In this document: positions 50,037 through 58,295 of the stretch, one piece after another
Layout: each line of letters opens with the position of its first letter
Position numbering within the stretch: the stretch's first letter is position 1
Source of the DNA: Opitutaceae bacterium
GTDB taxonomy: Bacteria > Verrucomicrobiota > Verrucomicrobiia > Opitutales > Opitutaceae
NCBI GenBank assembly: GCA_016794625.1
Contig: JAEUGY010000068.1
Location: 1-64,000, forward strand
Length of the DNA: 64,000 bases
Direction: 5' to 3'
Made by a program: the position numbers and the translations under genes
Notes under the pieces: generated by a model
Databases searched by the model: none
Told to the model about the DNA's origin: nothing
What the model saw: only the letters and a program-made list of their open reading frames with translations

Positions 50037-50307
50037 GGCGAGACGTCGGGACTACGAGGCGCCAACGCTCGAAGCGCAAGGAAAGGGGGGAATCATGGCC
50101 GGAGGTACCTGGGCCGGCGGTGGTGCCGATGTGGCTGATCCGAATCCAGCCCGGAGGATCAGGCAACCCTTTGCTTCCGATGCAGTAAAAGTACGCCCCC
50201 GGGGAAAAGCAGATCCGGAAGCGGCTGGCAGGGAACCGGACTTGCCCAGCGCCGACCTGGGCGCTGATCACCCACCCGCGCAGGGAGAAAGGATCGGGAG
50301 TCGGCCC
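50037..50307 (-). promoter_or_regulatory. Probable promoter region of the polysaccharide operon
   Basis: This 271-base gap precedes the first gene of the operon and is the only long gap before it on this strand. It holds one weak hairpin (GCCCAG/CTGGGC, 50244-50262). I could not pick out a convincing -35/-10 pair, nor a Shine-Dalgarno sequence next to the asnB ATG. Confidence 0.35.
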
Positions 50308-50850
50308 TCAGGCGCAGATGGCGCGAGCCACCTCGTCGCGTTGCGCCGGGGAAACGAGCAGACCCGCCAGCACGAGCCCAAAGTCAATCGCCGTGCCGGC
50401 GCCGCGGGAGGTGATGATCGAGCCGTCCACCATCACCCGCTCATCCGCCAGACGATCGGGCAACTCCGCGGCTACCGACGGATGGCACGTGTAGCGTCGG
50501 CCAGCGAGCAGCCCGGCGTCGCCGAGGACCGTTGGAGCAGCACAAATCGCTGCCAGCCAACGACCCGCTGTGTATTGAGCCACGACCCGGGCTTTGACCC
50601 GGGCATCTGCACGGAGCAATTTGACGCCGGGGCCACCGGGCAGGAGCAACAAATCGAAGATCCGCACGGCGGGAACCCCGTCGAGCGGGGTGTCGACCCG
50701 CAGCGTCATGCCGCAGCGACCGGTGACGAGGGGATTGGCGGTGAGGCCGGCCACAACCACATCGACCCCGGCGCGACGCAGCACATCAATGGGCGCGACC
50801 GCCTCCAGTTCTTCAAATCCTTCCGGCAGGAGGACGAGGGCCGAAGTCAT
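50308..50850 (-). CDS. DJ-1/PfpI-family protein
   Basis: This 180-residue protein has the ThiJ/DJ-1 fold. ALVLLPEGFEELEAVAPIDVLRRAG contains the conserved Glu at 13-14, LLLLPGGPGVKLL is the PGG loop, and Cys103 in LAAICAAPTVLG is the nucleophile at the elbow. SIITSRGAGTAIDFGLVLAGLL completes the family. Members are glyoxalases or stress chaperones, or have unknown roles. Its ATG overlaps the prc stop as ATGA, so it is translated together with the periplasmic protease. That points to a stress or protein-quality link, which is inferred. Confidence 0.9.
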   Translation of the reverse strand: MTSALVLLPEGFEELEAVAPIDVLRRAGVDVVVAGLTANPLVTGRCGMTLRVDTPLDGVPAVRIFDLLLLPGGPGVKLLRADARVKARVVAQYTAGRWLAAICAAPTVLGDAGLLAGRRYTCHPSVAAELPDRLADERVMVDGSIITSRGAGTAIDFGLVLAGLLVSPAQRDEVARAICA

Positions 50851-53111
50851 CGAACAAGAGGACTTCCGCCCTTCTTGCTGATGTGAGCGGTGAGCGGAGC
50901 GGTGTCGCCGGTCCAGAGTTCCCGCTGTTTTCCGAGCGCGAGAGCGTCGGCCAGCACACGCAGACTCTCGCGCAGATGCACATCCATCTTCCCATAACGC
51001 GCGTTGTCGTCGTCCGTGCTCAACTCCGTCGGGTCGTCCACATCGTCCGGGGACGGGGCCGCCTTGATCCGGGGAGGAGGCGGGGGAGCGAGCAGGAACT
51101 CGCGGAACTTGAAGTCGTTCTGGGCCAGACGGGCCTTTTCCGCATCCATCTCCTTCTTGAAGGCATCGTCGACTTCCTTTTGACGACGACGCTCCTCGAG
51201 ATTGAGAGAAACCTGCTTCTGTTCCTGCTTGGATTTGAAGAAGTCGATCGACTTCCGCAGGTAGGAAAATTCCTCCAACTGCTGCTGGCGCGCCACGCTT
51301 GAATCACGCAGCGGGGATAGCACCGAGGGGGCCAGGGGTTTGCCGTCGAAAAAGCTCGAAGGAATCTCGTCCCAGACCAACGCGTGCGGCAGGTCTTTCT
51401 CTCCGATCGGCAGGTAGTCGTCGATCGAGGGGAGGGTGATGTCGGGGATGACACCCTTCAGCTGCGTGGACGATCCGCTCGGCAGGTAGAATTTCTGCAC
51501 CGTGAATTTCGCCGCGCCGGTCTTGACCGGGGCGCGAGCGAGCGAAGGGATGACATTGCGCATCTCCACGACGGTCTGGACGGTGCCCTTGCCGTGGGTG
51601 GAGCTGTCTCCGACTACGACGGCGCGACCATAGTTCTGCAGCGCGCCAGCCACGATTTCGGAGGCGGAGGCACTGAAGCGCGAAACCAGCACGGCCAGCG
51701 GACCACTGTAGGCGATCCGAGGATCCTCGTCCTCATCGACCTTGATTTCGCGGTAGTAGGATTGCACCTGCACCACCGGTCCACGCTGGATGAAGAGTCC
51801 CGTCAGATCGATTGCCTCGGAGAGCAGACCCCCGCCGTTGCGACGCAAGTCGAGAACGAGCCCCTTGATTCCGGCGGCCTGCATTTGCGCGATCAGTTTG
51901 GCGACGTCGCCGGTGGCGGACGTTTGCTCCGAGTCCGGGCCGCCGGCCGAGCCGTCCGGACCGTAAAAGGTGGGCAAGGTGATGACGCCGATGGGGGCGA
52001 GATTGCCCTCTGCGTCGGGCACCTCGAAGATGGCGCCGAAGGCTCGGGCCGAGTCGAGTTTCACCACGTCGCGGGTGAGCACCACTTCGCGCCGGACCGA
52101 GGAGTCGGTGGCATCGGCGGGCTGGATGGAGAGATGGACTTTGGTGCCCTTGCCGCCGCGGATGAGATCGACGATCTTGCGCAGCTTCATCCCGATGATT
52201 TCGACCGGCTCAGCGCCCACCTGACCGACCGAAATGATCTTGTCGTTCGGTTTGATCAGCTTGCTGATGTCCGCAGGGCCGCCAGGGACGATCTCCTTGA
52301 CCACGCAGACGTCGTCCTCGAGCGAAAGCATCGCTCCGATGCCCACCAGCTGCAGGCGCATCTGGATATTGAAGTCCTCGTAGGTATCCGAGGAGAAATA
52401 CGTCGAATGCGGATCGTAGAGACGGGCGAGGGTGCTGAGAAACATCTCGGCAAGATCCAGCGACTCGATTTCGGCAACATTCTTCAGCATGCGTTCGTAG
52501 CGCTTGCGCACCTTCGTTTTGGCCGCATCGAGCGCGGCCGGATCTTCGGCGGCCTTTTTGCCAAGAAGTTCGCTGACGAGTTCAAACTTCAGGCGACGGC
52601 GCCAGAGTTCATCGGCCGCCTCGGGGGTGGCCGGCCACTCGGCCTTGGACCGGTCGTAGGCATAGGTCTCGGTGGTCGATAGGTCGAACGGCTTCTGCAG
52701 CTCGTCGAAAATCCAGGTGATGCGGCTCCGCGTACGCTCCTCGTAGCGCGTGAAGATCTCGTAGGCGTAGTCGATCTTTCCGAGCGTCGTGATGTTCCAG
52801 TAAAGCCGATCCGAAGGATTGGCTCCGAGGAACGCTTCCTTGTCACTGGCGAGGAAGAACAGCCGCTGGCCATCCAGCTCGCCCATGAAATCAGGAATGA
52901 CGCTCGCGTAATCGCGCGGCTTGACGGAGTCCCGATTGTAATGGACCTCCTCGAGCAGACGGACGAAGTGCTTCACCTCATTGGTCAGCGTCGCCGGCGT
53001 GGAGAAACCCCGGTCTCGCTGGGCCTCGGCGGACGACGGGACCCAAAGGGTGAGCAGACCGAGGAAGACGACAGCGGGGGCGAAGTGGCGCGTGGGGAGC
53101 GGGAATTTCAT
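50847..53111 (-). CDS. prc: Carboxy-terminal (tail-specific) processing protease
   Basis: This 754-residue periplasmic S41 protease has a signal peptide (FAPAVVFLGLLTLWVPSSAEA), an N-terminal helical domain (about 40-235), a PDZ domain (VGIGAMLSLEDDVCVVKEIVPGGPA, about 255-335) and a protease core with LDLRRNGGGLL near 420. The catalytic serine lies in FSASASEI (about 482-484) and the lysine is Lys508 in HGKGTVQ. The C-terminal DUF3340-like domain has long charged helices (EERRRQKEVDDAFKKEMDAEKARLAQNDFKF). It matches the E. coli Prc/Tsp layout, which trims proteins at their C-termini. It is cotranscribed with the DJ-1-like gene. Confidence 0.95.
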   Translation of the reverse strand: MKFPLPTRHFAPAVVFLGLLTLWVPSSAEAQRDRGFSTPATLTNEVKHFVRLLEEVHYNRDSVKPRDYASVIPDFMGELDGQRLFFLASDKEAFLGANPSDRLYWNITTLGKIDYAYEIFTRYEERTRSRITWIFDELQKPFDLSTTETYAYDRSKAEWPATPEAADELWRRRLKFELVSELLGKKAAEDPAALDAAKTKVRKRYERMLKNVAEIESLDLAEMFLSTLARLYDPHSTYFSSDTYEDFNIQMRLQLVGIGAMLSLEDDVCVVKEIVPGGPADISKLIKPNDKIISVGQVGAEPVEIIGMKLRKIVDLIRGGKGTKVHLSIQPADATDSSVRREVVLTRDVVKLDSARAFGAIFEVPDAEGNLAPIGVITLPTFYGPDGSAGGPDSEQTSATGDVAKLIAQMQAAGIKGLVLDLRRNGGGLLSEAIDLTGLFIQRGPVVQVQSYYREIKVDEDEDPRIAYSGPLAVLVSRFSASASEIVAGALQNYGRAVVVGDSSTHGKGTVQTVVEMRNVIPSLARAPVKTGAAKFTVQKFYLPSGSSTQLKGVIPDITLPSIDDYLPIGEKDLPHALVWDEIPSSFFDGKPLAPSVLSPLRDSSVARQQQLEEFSYLRKSIDFFKSKQEQKQVSLNLEERRRQKEVDDAFKKEMDAEKARLAQNDFKFREFLLAPPPPPRIKAAPSPDDVDDPTELSTDDDNARYGKMDVHLRESLRVLADALALGKQRELWTGDTAPLTAHISKKGGSPLVR

Positions 53112-53216
53112 CTCGGAGGTGGGAAACGAGCGAGCTGGAAAAGTTTCAAGGCAGGCCTTCGATTTGCAGTTCCTGCCCGAAGCGCGGGCATGGGCGCAGA
53201 TCGTCGGCCGAAAAAT

Positions 53217-54119
53217 TCAGTTTTTACTCAGGAGATCACGCGCATCACCGAGAATCTGCCGCTCGGCCGCTGAGAGTGAGCCGAATCCATCGCTATTGAT
53301 TTTGTCCAGGATTCGATCCACTTCGGCCCGCAGGTTCTCGCGGGAGGTCAGGTCGACTTTGAACACCGGAGCCGGGATCGCGGCTTCTTTTCTACGCTTG
53401 AACCACTTAGGCAGTTCAATCTCGGCCCGGCCATCGGGAGTCTGCCATTCGCGCGTATGCACATAACGGAAATACAGCCACCCCGCCGCCATGCCGCCGA
53501 GGTGGGCCGAGTGAGCCTGCGCCAGACCGAACGGCGAGGAACGACCGAGGACCTCGAAGACGACGAAACCCACCATGTCCAAGCCCACGGCGAACAGTAC
53601 CAAATACTTCGCCACGACGGTGATCGGAATAAAGAAGAGCAGCATGGTCAGGCGCTGGTTCGGGTGAATGCACCCATAGGTGACCAACAAGCCAGCGACA
53701 CCGGCCGATGCCCCAATCACCTCTCCTCCAAATCGCCAGTTCGTCGCCGCCCACAGCACTCCACCGAGGAAAATCGAGCCGAACCAAAGCACCAAGAATC
53801 GCTTCGAACCCAACAGGGGCAGCAGTTCGCGACCTAGGAACCAAAGGCCCAGGCAATTGAACAGGAGATGCAGGAGGACCAGTCCCCCCATGTCGTGCAA
53901 GAGGCTGTAACTGAGCAGCGTCCAAATCCTGCCTTCCCGCAAGCCGTTGATGCTCAGCGCCAGAGCGCCATCCAGAGCTTGACCTGCCCGTTGGCCGAGC
54001 AGGTGATGAAAGACCAGCTGCACGGCAAAACCGGCGATCAACGCGGAGAGCAGCCAGACGAGCACGGAGGTCGTCCGCCGGCTATACTCATCCCGCATGT
54101 AGGACCGGTCAGAAAGCAT
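53217..54119 (-). CDS. Rhomboid-family intramembrane serine protease
   Basis: This 300-residue protein (an ATG at 54098 would shorten it by seven) has six membrane helices. The catalytic dyad is present: GASAG (Ser138) at the start of one helix and His206 in AHSAHLGGMAAGW. The family's structural HLLFN and WTLLSYSLLHDMGG elements (loop 1 and helix 2) are there too. The cytoplasmic C-terminus (ELPKWFKRRKEAAIPAPVFKVDLTSRENLRAEVDRILDKI) is a helical tail seen in Bacteroidota and Verrucomicrobiota rhomboids. It cuts unknown membrane proteins. It stands alone, 105 bases before the prc start. Confidence 0.92.
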   Translation of the reverse strand: MLSDRSYMRDEYSRRTTSVLVWLLSALIAGFAVQLVFHHLLGQRAGQALDGALALSINGLREGRIWTLLSYSLLHDMGGLVLLHLLFNCLGLWFLGRELLPLLGSKRFLVLWFGSIFLGGVLWAATNWRFGGEVIGASAGVAGLLVTYGCIHPNQRLTMLLFFIPITVVAKYLVLFAVGLDMVGFVVFEVLGRSSPFGLAQAHSAHLGGMAAGWLYFRYVHTREWQTPDGRAEIELPKWFKRRKEAAIPAPVFKVDLTSRENLRAEVDRILDKINSDGFGSLSAAERQILGDARDLLSKN

Positions 54120-54516
54120 TGTGATGATGTGAGCGTGTCACGGGAGCGGTCAAACTCAAGCGCGGTCCCGGGAAAGCCGAGAAAAAGTCGATGCCATGGG
54201 TGAAATTACGGTGGACGCTTCACCCCGGGTTCCCGGCGCGTCCGCGCCGACGACGAACCCTTCGGATCGGCTCCAGACCGAGGGACAGGGAAAAGGCCGC
54301 GGAGTTCAAAGGATTGCGCGCTCTCTCTTTCTTTCGACCGAACGAGCAGTTTCTGAGCCCAATTCAGCCGCTTTCGTTCCTGATTCGCCCGTTAAGTTCA
54401 GCTTCAATCGCGAGGGCGCTCCCTTGGGCGGCGGTTTAATCCGTTTGGTTTGAGGGATCCGATTGCCTCTCGGGCTTGACAGGCGTCGGGGGCGTGGGCT
54501 TCTGTGCCACAACACC
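54120..54516. other. Intergenic stretch between divergent rhomboid and ferredoxin genes
   Basis: This 397-base gap should carry two divergent promoters. TTGACA at 54476-54481 could be the -35 of the ferredoxin gene, but a good -10 does not follow. A short rightward frame at 54196-54453 is listed separately with low confidence. No hairpin or repeat stands out. Confidence 0.4.
54196..54453 (+). CDS. Possible small protein of unknown function
   Basis: An 85-residue frame begins at an ATG and ends 63 bases before the ferredoxin ATG. It has no membrane segment, no cysteine and no motif that I know, and no ribosome-binding sequence. The middle is SLFLSTERAVSEPNSAAF. It may be a chance frame, since high-GC DNA makes many. 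I list it because it is the only frame of this size in the gap that is not opposite a known gene. Confidence 0.2.
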   Translation: MGEITVDASPRVPGASAPTTNPSDRLQTEGQGKGRGVQRIARSLFLSTERAVSEPNSAAFVPDSPVKFSFNREGAPLGGGLIRLV

Positions 54517-54753
54517 ATGGCGAATAAAGCAGACAAGTTTGACCACAACGCAGCCGGTAAGTTCTACGTCGATCAGCAATGCATCGACTGTGATCTTTGC
54601 CGTGAAACGGCTCCCGGTTTTTTCACCCGGCATGACGACGGCGGTCATTCGTACGTCTTCAAACAGCCGTCGACCCAGGAAGAAATCGACCAGTGCATGG
54701 AAGCCCTCGAAGGCTGCCCGGTCGAGGCGATTGGCAGCGACGGCGACGAGTAA
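54517..54753 (+). CDS. Single-cluster [4Fe-4S] ferredoxin
   Basis: The protein has 78 residues from the ATG at 54517; an upstream TTG in frame would add 18 arginine-rich residues and is less likely. QQCIDCDLCRETAPGFF holds three of the cluster cysteines (Cys-x2-Cys-x2-Cys) and LEGCPVEAIG holds the fourth, so it binds one [4Fe-4S] cluster. The acidic C-terminus (GSDGDE) is typical of electron carriers. Small ferredoxins of this kind are common in Verrucomicrobiota and Planctomycetota. A strong hairpin follows the stop. Its redox partner is not in the window. Confidence 0.92.
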   Translation: MANKADKFDHNAAGKFYVDQQCIDCDLCRETAPGFFTRHDDGGHSYVFKQPSTQEEIDQCMEALEGCPVEAIGSDGDE

Positions 54754-54760
54754 GGCCTCC

Positions 54761-54790
54761 GGGCTCGGGGCGATGGTCGCCGCCGAGCCC
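54761..54790 (+). terminator. Strong hairpin after ferredoxin gene
   Basis: GGGCTCGG pairs with CCGAGCCC, and inside it GGCGA pairs with TCGCC around a TGG loop, giving a long stem eight bases after the ferredoxin stop. There is no T tract. The position argues for a terminator or a 3'-end stabiliser. Confidence 0.55.
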
Positions 54791-54891
54791 AGTCCGCGAT
54801 GGGTACCGGGCTGGTCGCTGGACGCGACCGGCGGACGGATCACAGGTGGTGGGCAGATGGAAAAGGTTGGACGGATAGCATGAGGGAAGGG

Positions 54892-54924
54892 TTTGTTAAG
54901 TAATTCTGGTTTTGGCTTAACAAA
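54892..54924 (+). promoter_or_regulatory. Perfect 9-bp dyad upstream of TonB receptor gene
   Basis: TTTGTTAAG (54892-54900) and CTTAACAAA (54916-54924) form a perfect inverted repeat with a 15-base AT-rich spacer, 41 bases before the ATG at 54966. It may be the operator of a dimeric regulator, spaced about two helical turns centre to centre, or an RNA hairpin in the leader. Confidence 0.5.
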
Positions 54925-54965
54925 ACACTTGGCGATGAGGTCGGTTGTGGTATGGGCTTCGGCGC

Positions 54966-56813
54966 ATGCACACGAACGTGAGTCGCTGGATGGGGCAGCT
55001 GGGGTTGTGGGCGGTCGGCATCGCCGTCTTGCCCGCCCAGCCGGTGGGATTGCCGGAACTCGCGGTCTACGCGCCTCGCGTGGCGCTGGAAGAGCCGGTC
55101 GGGGTCGTGACCATGCCGATTTCGGCCCTGCGCTACGAGCCGCTGGTCGATGTGCAGGCCCGGAATCTGGCCGAGGGTCAGGCGGATGTGTCGATCCGGG
55201 GCGGCCTGTTTGAGCAGACGGGGTTTCGCATCGGGGCGTTGTCCCTGTTCGATCCTCAAACCGGACACTATTTTGCGGAGATCCCGATTGCCCCGGCCTT
55301 TCTGGAAGGTCCCCGGGTTCTCACCGGTTATGCCAACGCCGCGCAGAGCTGGAACGCCGGGGCGGGGAGCGTGGCCTATCGCTGGCGACCCGTGAAAACC
55401 GGAGGAGCGATGTCGGTCAGCGCGGGTCAACATCGCTCCAGCCGCGCTGAGTGGTATCAGGGTTATCGCGACAAGCAGGAACGGTGGGGCGGAACCCTGG
55501 GCGCGGACGTCGCGTATGCGTTCTCTGAATCGGACGGCACGATCGCGGGAGGCGACCATGCGTTTCGTCGGATCAATGTGCGCACCCAATGGCTTGGAAA
55601 AACGGGACAGACCGACGTGTTCGCCGGTTATCAATCCAAGATGTTTGGCTGGCCCAATCTCTACACGCCGTTCAATTCGTTCGAGAGCGAGAATCTGCAA
55701 ACCGTATTGGTCTCGGTTCACCACCGAGAAACCTGGGATCAGGGTGACTACCTGGACATCGGCGGCTACTACCGTCGGAACAAGGATGATTATGCCTTCA
55801 ACCGGTTTGCCCCGCTCGGTCCGATCCACCCCTTCCAGCATACGAGCTGGGTTTATGCGGCGGGAGTCGATGCACGTCGCACCGTGGGGGGCGTGATCTG
55901 GATGGGACAAGCGGTCGCGGTGGCGGACGAGCTCGAGTCGACCTCGCTGACCGCGGGACGTTTCCGCGATCGATCGTATGTGAAACTGGGCTTTGGCCCG
56001 GAGCGTACGTGGCGGTTGACCGCGGGCCGGACACTGACCGCGAGAGCGGGGCTCTCGCTGGATGATTCCAATCGCGACGGCTCCGCGGTTTCACCGCGGG
56101 GAGAACTGGTCCTCGACCAGGTGGAGCCCGGGTTGGGGCTGCACCGACTCCATGTGAGCTACGCGAAAGCGACGCAGACGGCGACCTACACGGCGCTCAA
56201 TTCCGCGGCCGGGGCGGGTTTGTTTCGCGGCAATCCGAATCTCGGACGTCAGGTGGCGCATACGATGGAACTCGGGGCGGCCGGTACTTGGGGGGGATGG
56301 ACGACCACGGCCGCGGTCTTCTTCCGCCAGGACGACCGGTTGGTCGACTGGACCTATCGCACGGGCGTCACCGCCCGCACCGCGAATCCCGTCGACCTCG
56401 GCACCACCGGTTTCGAGTGCGTCGCCCGCCGCAGCACCGAGCGGATGGACTGGGTCGTGGGCTACACGGCCTTCAGCAAGGACGCCGACTATGGGACCTC
56501 CCTGGTGGACGCCAGTTTTTATGCACTCAACTATCCCCGGCACCGCCTGACCCTCGCGGCTACGGTGCGACTCGGGGCGGGCTGGGAGTTGCGCTGGGAC
56601 AACGAGGTCCGTCTCCAGGCGGAGAACGCCTTGCGCCGGTCGAGCGACGACGCCTGGTTGAGTGCGATCGGCGTGTATTATGCTCCCCGGGCCTGGCGCG
56701 GAGTGAAGGTTTCCCTGCAGGTCGACAATCTTTGGGATGACCGGTTCGAGGAAGTACCGGCGGTCCCCGCCGGCCGGCGGCAGGGATCGGTGGGTCTGAG
56801 CTATGCGTATTGA
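54966..56813 (+). CDS. TonB-dependent outer-membrane receptor
   Basis: The protein has 615 residues from the ATG at 54966; an upstream TTG in frame would add seven. A signal peptide (LGLWAVGIAVLPAQPVG) precedes a short plug domain: LRYEPLVDVQARNLAEGQADVSIRGGLFEQTGFRIGALSL at about 55-95. The rest is a 22-strand-type beta barrel with alternating hydrophobic residues, ending SLQVDNLWDDRFEE and, at the very end, GLSYAY, an aromatic C-terminus for outer-membrane insertion. It imports a scarce ligand with TonB energy. At 615 residues it is in the BtuB size range, but no cobalamin riboswitch was seen. TonB/ExbB genes are not nearby. Confidence 0.88.
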   Translation: MHTNVSRWMGQLGLWAVGIAVLPAQPVGLPELAVYAPRVALEEPVGVVTMPISALRYEPLVDVQARNLAEGQADVSIRGGLFEQTGFRIGALSLFDPQTGHYFAEIPIAPAFLEGPRVLTGYANAAQSWNAGAGSVAYRWRPVKTGGAMSVSAGQHRSSRAEWYQGYRDKQERWGGTLGADVAYAFSESDGTIAGGDHAFRRINVRTQWLGKTGQTDVFAGYQSKMFGWPNLYTPFNSFESENLQTVLVSVHHRETWDQGDYLDIGGYYRRNKDDYAFNRFAPLGPIHPFQHTSWVYAAGVDARRTVGGVIWMGQAVAVADELESTSLTAGRFRDRSYVKLGFGPERTWRLTAGRTLTARAGLSLDDSNRDGSAVSPRGELVLDQVEPGLGLHRLHVSYAKATQTATYTALNSAAGAGLFRGNPNLGRQVAHTMELGAAGTWGGWTTTAAVFFRQDDRLVDWTYRTGVTARTANPVDLGTTGFECVARRSTERMDWVVGYTAFSKDADYGTSLVDASFYALNYPRHRLTLAATVRLGAGWELRWDNEVRLQAENALRRSSDDAWLSAIGVYYAPRAWRGVKVSLQVDNLWDDRFEEVPAVPAGRRQGSVGLSYAY

Positions 56814-56831
56814 GAGCAGGGGGGGGGCCTG

Positions 56832-56866
56832 CGCTGATCCCGTGCACCCCGGACAGCGGGTCAGCG
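56832..56866. terminator. Hairpin between convergent genes
   Basis: CGCTGA-CCCG (one bulged T) pairs with CGGG-TCAGCG across a GC-rich loop, just after the TonB receptor stop and reaching into the stop codon of the facing gene. Placement between convergent genes suggests shared termination. No T tract is present. Confidence 0.4.
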
Positions 56867-57307
56867 AGGCGCCCTTCCGGGAAACCCCAGTCGATCCAGC
56901 CGTTGCCGGGTGATCTTCTCGTACGCCTCACGCTTTTCCGGAGGCAGCACCGCTGAGATTTCCTCCGTGGCGGTGCGCAGTTCGCTGAAGGCCTGCAGGG
57001 CTGCGCGCCGGCGCAACGCACGCAGGCGCGTGGCCGACTGGTCGAGGACCCCTTGGACGCGCAGGGCTTCCTCGTCGGTGAGCGACAGGCTGCTGCGCAG
57101 ATCAGCGCCGATCCGTTCGGCTGCGCGTTCCGCGAGGCCGGGACCCGTCAACGCGTTCTGGAAGCTGCGTCTCACGGCCACGTAACCCACCGTACCCAGC
57201 GCGGCGGCCCCGACGGCGACGCCGAGGACGAAGATCGCGAGGGCCAGCACCCAGGCGCGCCGGCGATTGGGTGCAGCCGGCGTCGCCGGATTGTCAGGCG
57301 CACTCAT
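56861..57307 (-). CDS. Membrane-anchored CpxP/Spy-like periplasmic protein
   Basis: The protein has 148 residues from the ATG at 57307, overlapping the previous stop as ATGA. Residues 18-40 (AWVLALAIFVLGVAVGAAALGTV) are a single membrane anchor. The rest is helical: LSLTDEEALRVQGVLDQSATRLRALRRRA and VLPPEKREAYEKITRQRLDRLGFP. The spacing of LTxEQ-like and PEQRxxY-like motifs is that of LTXXQ/periplasmic heavy-metal-sensor proteins. It is the third gene of an operon with an ECF sigma factor, so a role in sensing envelope stress or metal is inferred. Confidence 0.75.
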   Translation of the reverse strand: MSAPDNPATPAAPNRRRAWVLALAIFVLGVAVGAAALGTVGYVAVRRSFQNALTGPGLAERAAERIGADLRSSLSLTDEEALRVQGVLDQSATRLRALRRRAALQAFSELRTATEEISAVLPPEKREAYEKITRQRLDRLGFPGRAPR

Positions 57308-57615
57308 GGGGCACCTCCACTGGAAGCGACGACCCATTGTGCCCACGGCATCACCTGCCACCACTGCCAAACCTGCCACGAGGCGATGAGCGTGAAGGCG
57401 CACGTGCCCGCGAGGCACGAGGACACCAGGGAACGGAAGGGGAGGAGCGCGGTCCAGTCGGGCGCCTCCGCGCGCCGGGCGGAGGCAAGCCGCCGGGCTT
57501 CGAGGCTCACGCTGCGCTGCAGCGCCGCGAGATCGAGCGGCGCGGGTTGATCCTTCCGGGCGCGGGCGAGCAGGTCGTCCCAGCGGGAGTCGCCGGGGTC
57601 AGGGGGAGTATTCAT
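57304..57615 (-). CDS. Small single-pass membrane protein, candidate anti-sigma factor
   Basis: This 103-residue protein overlaps both neighbours as ATGA. It has a cytoplasmic N-terminus of about 60 residues (DLLARARKDQPAPLDLAALQRSVSLEARRL), one membrane helix (about 62-82, LVSSCLAGTCAFTLIASWQVW), and a tryptophan-rich end WQWWQVMPWAQWVV. I do not recognise a zinc-binding anti-sigma motif. Size, topology and position after an ECF sigma gene fit a short membrane regulator, but that is inferred. Confidence 0.65.
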   Translation of the reverse strand: MNTPPDPGDSRWDDLLARARKDQPAPLDLAALQRSVSLEARRLASARRAEAPDWTALLPFRSLVSSCLAGTCAFTLIASWQVWQWWQVMPWAQWVVASSGGAP

Positions 57616-58178
57616 GAGGGTGTGACGGAAAGGTAGAGGGCGCGAAGTTGTCGGCGGGCGCGCCAGGCGCGGAGTTTGGTGGCGGTGACGGTCCAGCCGT
57701 ACTGCGCGGCGATGTCCACCAGGCTCCAGCCTTCGAGGTGGTGCAGGGTCAGCAAGGCGGCGTCGTCGGGAGCCAGCCGGGCGAGCAGGTGTTTCACTTC
57801 CTCCGCCGCGGCCCGGGCGGCTGGATCCCCGCCTGGCTCGACCGCTTCGGGTTGGGTGGCGGTCGCGGCGTCGTCCGCCGATGGAAGCGGAGCCTGCCAG
57901 CGATCCCGAATGCGGTTTCGGCGAAAGTAGTCGCGGCCGGTGTTCGTCGCGATCCGCTGCAGCCAGTGGGCGAACGGTTGCTGCGGACGCCAGGCGGGCA
58001 GGCCGCGAACCATGCGGAGAAAGGTCTCCTGCACGAGATCCTCCAGATCGGCGTGGGACCGGGCGAAGCGCCAGAGGAGCCGAGTGATGGCCGCATGATG
58101 CTCGGCGACGAGCTGGTTCATGGCTTCGAGATCACCCGCCTTGGCCTGCTCCGCGAGGGATGAATCCGGGCTCGACAT
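57612..58178 (-). CDS. ECF-type RNA polymerase sigma factor
   Basis: The protein has 188 residues from the ATG at 58178 (MSSPDSSLAEQAKAGDLEAMNQLV). Region 2 is LLWRFARSHADLEDLVQETFLRMVRGL with WLQRIATNTGRDYFRRNR, which contacts the -10. Region 4 is LARLAPDDAALLTLHHLEGWSLVDIAAQYGWTVTATKLRAWRARRQL, the helix-turn-helix for the -35. The linker carries a long, acidic, proline-rich insert (SADDAATATQPEAVEPGGDP). It is the first of three genes joined by ATGA overlaps with a small membrane protein and a CpxP/Spy-like protein. It probably responds to envelope or metal stress. Confidence 0.92.
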   Translation of the reverse strand: MSSPDSSLAEQAKAGDLEAMNQLVAEHHAAITRLLWRFARSHADLEDLVQETFLRMVRGLPAWRPQQPFAHWLQRIATNTGRDYFRRNRIRDRWQAPLPSADDAATATQPEAVEPGGDPAARAAAEEVKHLLARLAPDDAALLTLHHLEGWSLVDIAAQYGWTVTATKLRAWRARRQLRALYLSVTPS

Positions 58179-58295
58179 CGTCAACCGGAGCAAGAGGTTC
58201 GGCGGATCGAGGGGCTCGGAGCGTGCATCAGGCGCGGGTCAGACTTAGACGGTGGGCGCGTGGCGTAAAGGGCGCATGCACCCCCGCCTCGGCGA

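Noticed and set aside
54755..54965. Cobalamin riboswitch before the TonB receptor
   Set aside because: No B12-box-like core could be found; the leader holds a hairpin and a perfect dyad only.
54840..55910. Leftward frame of 356 codons
   Set aside because: It is antisense to the TonB receptor, which has a signal peptide, plug and barrel.
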